DNA of 24,259 nucleotides from Chromera velia (Eukaryota > Sar > Chromeraceae). Below, piece by piece: positions 18,911 to 24,259 of the stretch (its first letter is position 1; every line of letters begins with the position of its first letter). The notes beneath the pieces were generated by a model. It was not told where the DNA came from, ran no database searches, and saw only the letters and a list, made by a program, of their open reading frames with translations. The position numbers and the translations under genes are program-made. The stretch is from NCBI GenBank assembly GCA_018398765.1, contig JAHBMJ010002644.1, forward strand, positions 1 to 24,259. The letters are read 5' to 3'.

Positions 18911-21900
18911 TCAGACAGCCAAGCCAATGGCCTTCAGCTCTTGCTGCACCTGTTCTCCAGCGTCGATGGGTGGGTAAGCAGCAACCGCCTCTTCGGTCTT
19001 GAATGGCGGGAAGATCTGCGGAAGCAAGACACACACGAGGCAACCAGACAAAGAAGCAAACTCAGAGAGAGACGGACAGACGCTTTCTCCCACTTGTTCA
19101 GAACGACAGAGGTACAGCGAGAGTGTGTGGAACACTGTTTGGGATCACTAAAAAGCCAATTTGAAAGTAAAGGAAGAAAAATCAGCAGGTGCTTGCTTGC
19201 TTGCCAACAAACACTGAGACAGAAACGCTGCATGGGCCTGAAGAGAAAAAGGGAAATCAATTGACGGAGGTGTGTCGAATGGTGAGCATTCATGTTCATT
19301 TAAGTCGCTACGACAAGACACATCATGCATGTGAAACAGTCTCTCTCAGTAGAACAACGGGTTCCCTGCTTCGAGTTGTTACTTCTCGGAGATGAGAATT
19401 GGCAAAGAGACACACACACAGACAAACAAAGCTGCATGCAGAGAGGAGAAAGGAAGAGAATGGCCTGAGAGGAAGTACCCGACTGACCTCAAGTTTCTTG
19501 TCAGAATTCACTGCCGCGAAGAGAGTCGAGGAGATGCGCCAGAGAGAGAGGCCCTCCTTCTTCCTTTCCTCAATCTGCAGATTGGAATGAATGAGGGAGG
19601 CGTGTGCATGGATGGCAACATCTTCCGGCCTGGGGGATGGTTTGGTAATACTCGATGTACACACAGAGGCCATGGGTAGGCCTCAGAGAACATCGGGAAA
19701 CGTCACCGAACGGCAGAGACAAATGGTGGAAGCAAAGATTTGTTTCACGAAAGAAGGACCAAGCAGCGCCAGAAAGGAAGAATGGATCGAACACAGTTCA
19801 ATGGACGCTTTTATATTGAATACCAAGTCGCGTCTGTGCATTTTGAGCTGACCGCCTTGAGAGTTTCCGGCACCACAACGACCTCATGGAACCCCGCCAG
19901 GACTTTCCCCCCAGTCACCCACTCGAACTGCTTCCCTGCCTGCAGAAGCAGACAGCCTTGAGGGACCCTGCATGCAGCCATCCCATGCATTCATGTGAAA
20001 GCACAATGAATGGACAAACGCATTGCGGTAAACAAAGAAAGAAGCACGAACCAAATGAAAGACAGAATGTCGCCCCCCGAAAACTGAAGGGAAAGAAAAA
20101 GAAGCCTTGGCTTGGAAGGACGAAGAGAGGACAATCCCGGCGCTGTGTGTATGCGTGCGCGCGCGTGTGTGGGTGTGTGAGAGAAAGAGAGAGAGAGAGA
20201 GCATTCGTGTGTGGGTGTGGGCGTGAGTGAGAGAGAGCATTCGAGCGCCTGCATGATCTTTCAGAAGTTAAGGGACTGACTTCACGAGGACCTTTCTGCC
20301 GTCACGGGTCCACACAAAGAGGCCGGGGAACCTGGAGCGTCCGTGGATGGTGATGAAGTTGAGGTCGTAGTGGAACGACGCGAACACTTGGCCTGCCTTT
20401 GAGGGGTCCAGTTTGGTCATGTCACTACCTGTCGGTGCAAGCAGGTGTGCGCCCTTGTGCATCAGGTCGGTGAAAGCGTTTTGGTCGAGGTCGAAGCCCA
20501 GTGCTGCCATCTGGGCCACAGACTGGACTGTACCCAGAATCAGGTTTCCCCATCTGTCCATGACTGCATGCGTTGGACAACGTTTTCATACCCATGCATT
20601 GTGTGGGAGCCACTTCTCCAGCCGGAAACGGGGGTGGGCATCAGTTCATGAAGGCAGTTCAACAGCAGATAACGGACACGTCAACTGAGTTTTGGGTCTG
20701 AAACGAAGAAATGCTATCACCATGGAGCAAATCAGAACAAATAAAGAAACAAGCAAAAGGGGTCACAGATACAACTCCCCCCCTCTTCCGTCCATGGCAC
20801 AGACATTGTACAAAAGTCCTTCCACCCACCTTCTTTCCACCGTCCAAACTTCTCTGGAATTACAGCGTCGGCGTTCAAAGCCTTATACTTGGACTCTCCG
20901 GGGGCGGGTCTCTCTCCAATCGGGTGGAACCATCTTTCCTTCGGGTCTGCACTCATGCAGCCATGCATGACATGAGAGGACAGAAAGATACCAACGTACA
21001 GATATGCGTCAAACGACAAAAATACATGCCGCAGAAGCAATCATACATTCAAGACTCTCAAGTGCTTGCAAGGGAGTGAGGGCCTTTCAGAGAGGGCAAA
21101 TCCATTTTCTAGTGGCTCTGCGCATGCCTTTCATAAACGCAAATTGCGGGCGGAGGCCCCGTTAGGCAAAGACTTCTGAGACGACAACGGAGAATCCACT
21201 GCTGCCCTCGCACCAACCGACCGACCAGCTTCCGGGGGGCACTCGGTGAGGGGTGCCTGGTCTGGGGGGTAGTTTTTGATTCTCTCGCAGTGCACCCTGG
21301 CCTTCTCGGTGTTCTTCGGGGTCCTCCCCACTTGGAAGAACAAGTCTGCCCTCACGTCCTTGTCCTGCACGACAATCAGTTCGTGCAATTTAATGTCAAG
21401 TCGATGCACATCGAGAGGTGTCAAGCGTCGTTTGTAAGTGCAAACAGAAGTGTGTGAATGCATCGTTGCTTCTGTATTCATTCTACTGCGGGCCCCCCAT
21501 GCATGTTGAAACAGTGGCATATCAAGAGTGTTTAGGCGTCACCACGAAACATCAAAAAGTGCGTCACGGATATGGAATTTTGAGATGGGCGTTTGGCGTC
21601 CTTGCGGACAGACAAAAACAGCATATGCGTTCTTCAGACTTTCAGAAAAAGCCGTTCCCTCGCTATATCGTTCTGCACAACTGTGAGAATGGCGGAAGGA
21701 GAATTACGGAAAACGCATAAAAACAGGCAAGAAATCAGACAAGAGGAGAAGCGAGACTGCGAAGGGCAAAAAACGAGCTTCGCACTCTCGTCACATTTTT
21801 TCTTCAGCTTTTGTCCAAGTCCGCCTTCTCCTCCCATCAAAGACAAAAAGCGGGATTGACCGCTTGACAGGGTATTGCAATTCACCCACAGCTCCACTGC

Positions 21901-22651
21901 TCTGTAGACGTTTTGCTCTGCTTACCTTTTCCTCATCAGACATCTCGAAGTACTTTTCCATCATGTCCATGAACTGCAACAGAGAAGAGGCATCACATAG
22001 ATAGAGGAAGGGAAGAGAATGGGGAGAGGGGCGTAAACAGCAGGGTTGGTGAGATTAGGGCTTTCTTTCCGAGAAAAGCAGGAAGTTGCAGGTGAGTCAG
22101 AAGGGGTGGAGGGAGCGGGAAGCCGGGAAGGAAACTGAGGGGACCGGTTCGAAGTCCAAGAACACCGTCTCCCGTCTCCTCTACCGACCGTGTCATTCTC
22201 GCTGTGGTCCACCTGCAGTCACACGCAAAAGGGAATAAGAGAAATGATGACAAAACCACCACTGCTTGAAGAATTCCTTGGCCAAACTCCCTTCTCCCTT
22301 TACTGACTCTGGGGTCCTTCACGATGACCACTCCCTTTGTCTCCAATTCTGACGCCATACTCTTGCATGCTTTCTTGCAGGCAGCAGGGTCCTTCAGGAA
22401 GGGTTCAAGGTCGAAGACGGGAATCCCGATGTCACTCTGGTCTGTTTCAGCCGTGGTCAGGAGCATCTTAGAGTTTGGTGAGAAGTGATCTGTATAAAAA
22501 AGTGGAGGGAAATTGGAGACGGAATCGTCTGACCTTTCTGAGAGACTGAGACGCCGTCTGGGCAACAGCAGAGGCACAAATTCAGGGACTGTCAACGAAG
22601 TTCGATCCTGACACTCTTACTTCTTGTGCTGTGGGACAAATAGCACTGCAT
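18911..22651 (-). CDS. 2-oxoglutarate/Fe(II)-dependent oxygenase, isopenicillin-N-synthase-like (376 aa, ten exons)
   Basis: Exons (minus strand): 22651-22621, 22489-22308, 22212-22189, 21973-21926, 21364-21226, 20946-20830, 20563-20281, 19967-19853, 19574-19488 and 19015-18911. All joins keep one frame of 376 residues. A DIOX_N-type N-terminal domain (I-P-V-F-D-L-E-P-F) starts near residue 33. The catalytic jelly roll has the iron ligands H245-x-D247 (F-H-Y-D-L-N-F) and H302 (A-G-F-H-E-V), and R326-x-S328 (L-W-R-I-S-S-T-L-F), the usual 2-oxoglutarate-binding pair, although it lies 24 residues after H302 instead of about nine. Such enzymes hydroxylate, desaturate or cyclise small molecules; the substrate is unknown. 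The start at 22651 is the first ATG after the predicted TATA element; a shorter 358-residue protein could start at 22466. The third exon is only 24 nt. The family call is firm, the substrate open. Confidence 0.85.
20147..20237. repeat. GT/GC/GA compound microsatellite in an oxygenase intron
   Basis: Alternating GT, GC and GA runs lie between exons 20563-20281 and 19967-19853. The unit AGAGAGAGCATTCG(T/A)G occurs twice (about 20190 and 20230), pointing to local duplication. Confidence 0.8.
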
Positions 22652-22743
22652 CACGGTGATGGAATGATCGTTAGAAGGCACACAAACGATTCAAACGGTA
22701 TTAAACCGACAAAAGAGAAACCTCCGCCGCGGAGGTCGGGCAC

Positions 22744-22802
22744 TATATGCCGCGCGCGCGGGGCAAAAATGTGACGTAGACCGTCGCGAATTGCGCGCGC
22801 GC
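22744..22802 (-). promoter_or_regulatory. GCGCGC / TATAG module, putative promoter of the oxygenase gene
   Basis: Read on the minus strand: GGCGCGCGCGCAATTC, then GCCCCGCGCGCGCGG, then CATATAGTG (core at 22748-22744). Transcription would start near 22715, and the first ATG after that is 22651, the chosen start. A short GC inverted repeat (CCTCCGC / GCGGAGG) lies just downstream at about 22721-22735. Confidence 0.5.
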
Positions 22803-22839
22803 CTAGCTGTGTTTTTGTCAGTTGATCCTCATCCATCTC

Positions 22840-22845
22840 TATAAG
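22840..22845 (+). promoter_or_regulatory. TATA box for the Gln/Met/Pro-rich protein gene
   Basis: TATAAG on the plus strand, about 95 bp from the opposite-facing TATAG of the oxygenase gene and about 330 bp before the ATG at 23171. The GCGCGC tracts lie between the two, so the promoter is divergent. Confidence 0.4.
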
Positions 22846-23170
22846 ACTGTACGTCTCTGATGGACTCGAGCTCGATCTGTCAACACATGTCAACACTGTT
22901 TGATACTGACTGAGTCTTAGCTTCAAATCGTAATCGCTTCACCAACAATGTTGTTTGATCCTTACCTCGCGCAGTGGGTCAATTGGAGGTTTTCACAATT
23001 CTTCGGCATTTTTGGTGAACTCTCTCAGATTTGATCCCAGTCCCGAGTCTTAGGATAAACAAGACTGCGCCGGTTTGCCCAGCAACACCTGGCTGGTGGA
23101 GAGATCTTCTCTTTGACTCTGGAAGGCAGGATCTCCTCAGTCGGGTATACTGTCTTTTCTATCTTCTCCC

Positions 23171-24225
23171 ATGTGGCAGTACCAGAACTCAATGGTCAGT
23201 TGTGGGTCGGACAAGCTGGTATCTGCAGCTGCAGCGGTGTAGAATCATTTTCAGTCACGCTTATCCTGTGGATTTCTCTCTGGACTTTTCCGTCCCTCTC
23301 TGCAGGATCCTGCCGCGATGCAGGCGGCATCTTCCACGTACAACTCTCAACCCTTTTCTTCAACTCAAATGTACTCAGGATATGCATACAGCAACCCACA
23401 AGCACCGCAACAACAGCAGCAGCAGATAGGCACCGCCGTCTCCCACGATCAGTATCCGTCTCTCTCTCAGCCCGCAGCCCCAATGGGCAGTCAGGGTCCC
23501 ATGGCCAGTCGCACTTTTGCAGATCCCACGGCTGTCCCAGCAATGCAGTCCGCAGGTGGCTACGGGGCGCAGACACCTTATTTTGCCAGCGGCACCCCGG
23601 GTATGAACATGGGAACTGGGGGCATGTACACGTCGGCTCCTTCCGCGGCGGTGCCGCAGATGCACCAAGGCTACGGAATGCCCTCACCTGCACCTGCTGC
23701 CCAGCCCCAAGCGGCCTCTTTCTTCTATGGACAGGCTAATGGAATGCCAGGCGCTCCCCTGCAGCCCCAGCCCGGGAGCTTCTTCAACCCCGGACTGCAG
23801 CCCCAACACGCCAGCTTCATGCAGCATCACCCGTACCACCCCATGCAGGGAATGCCGATGATGCAAGGGATGCACCCCCCGGGGGAATCCCAGGCAAAGA
23901 ACGCGAATGAGGTCGGCAGAAGGATGGATGTTCAGACAAGACCTTTCAGTGGGGAGAAGAGAACTGATTGTTTGATTCAAAACGACATTCTCTTTCTGGT
24001 TCCCTGGTTCTTTGCCTTCAGTGTCCATGTTTGTCGGTTCTGTGGGTGTCTCTGTGTAAGGAAGGAAGAAAGAGAAGTGAAACTTTCTCGAAGAAGAATT
24101 CTCTTTCTTTGTTTTTGCCGGACTAACACTGAAATGATTTCTCGCAGGTGGTTGTTTTCTTCGAAGCAATGGAGAACGTCCCGAAGGCTCAGGGCGACTG
24201 GGGGTCCTCAGAATACATTGTGCAG
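23171..24225 (+). CDS. Gln/Met/Pro/Gly-rich protein, N-terminal part (cut by window edge)
   Basis: Three phase-0 exons are visible: 23171-23194 (M-W-Q-Y-Q-N-S-M, donor GTCAGT), 23306-23911 and 24148-24225 (donor gtgtgt at 24226). They give 236 residues so far. Exon 2 is low-complexity: a run of six Gln, many Tyr, and repeated M-Q-G-M, Q-P-Q and F-F-Y/F-F-N units, as in prion-like or RNA-granule proteins. Exon 3 turns into ordered sequence (V-V-V-F-F-E-A-M-E-N-V-P-K-A-Q-G-D-W), probably the start of a folded domain beyond the edge. The intron 23912-24147 has no in-frame stop but changes the frame if retained, so splicing is preferred. I do not recognise the family. The gene is divergent from the oxygenase. 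Confidence 0.6.
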
Positions 24226-24235
24226 GTGTGTGTGT

Positions 24236-24259
24236 GGGGGGGGGGGGGGAAAGGGGGGG
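24236..24259. repeat. Poly-G tract at the contig edge
   Basis: A GT repeat runs into 14 G, then AAA and 7 G. It lies in the intron after exon 24148-24225 and marks the assembly break. Confidence 0.9.

Noticed and set aside
18647-19264. 205-codon plus-strand open frame
   Set aside because: Runs antisense through the last oxygenase exon and an intron; no motif or splice context.
22652-22926. Minus-strand 91-codon frame upstream of the oxygenase
   Set aside because: It crosses the predicted TATA element and the GCGCGC tracts, so it is promoter sequence.
1-24259. tRNA or rRNA genes, intact transposons, viral insertions
   Set aside because: No cloverleaf, rRNA core motif, transposase, reverse transcriptase or terminal repeat was recognised on either strand.

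Overview
The window is nuclear DNA of an intron-rich eukaryote. Gene layout, phase-consistent short exons, pyrimidine-rich introns, TGCATGC motifs and the domain set (UNC93-type transporter, Kazal/LNR/PAN surface protein, large low-complexity insertions) fit an alveolate of the chromerid/coccidian side. Chromera velia is my best guess, but that rests on style and not on a database match. Both ends run into homopolymer (poly-C at the left, poly-G at the right), so the window looks like a complete short contig and the outermost genes are cut by its edges.

Layout: (1) 65-2743, minus strand: the 5' part of an UNC93-like membrane transporter with a roughly 280-residue acidic/Gly/Ser insertion. (2) 2744-3400: its promoter region, with a TATA box, a GCGCGC tract and TGCATGCA motifs. 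(3) 3780-10060, plus strand: a graveyard of one protein kinase family. It has four copies (A-D), each broken or truncated, with two orphan exons of other origin between them and a duplicated block of about 780 bp. (4) 10060-12190: no convincing gene; an AT-rich island with a perfect 67-nt palindrome. (5) 12189-16061, minus strand: a complete six-exon gene for a type I membrane protein with three Kazal domains, an LNR repeat, a PAN/apple-like region, one transmembrane helix and a basic tail. (6) 16062-16717: a divergent promoter. (7) 16718-17516, plus strand: a five-exon gene for a small secreted, helical plus six-cysteine protein. (8) 17517-18910: an AT-rich convergent intergenic region with hairpins. 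(9) 18911-22651, minus strand: a complete ten-exon 2-oxoglutarate/Fe(II) oxygenase of the isopenicillin-N-synthase-like fold. (10) 22652-23170: a second divergent promoter. (11) 23171-24225, plus strand: the start of a Gln/Met/Pro-rich protein gene, running off the right edge.

The two genes sharing the 16.1-16.7 kb promoter both encode exported proteins and may be co-regulated. The minus-strand sides of both divergent promoters carry the same module, a long GCGCGC run directly followed by a TATAG core. Across the window, introns often begin GTC (GTCAGT, GTCGGT) instead of GTA or GTG, while G at intron position 5 is kept in every donor I could place.

Gene models were built by hand from splice signals and reading-phase continuity; no transcript or database evidence was available. 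I saw no rRNA, tRNA, CRISPR array or intact transposon.
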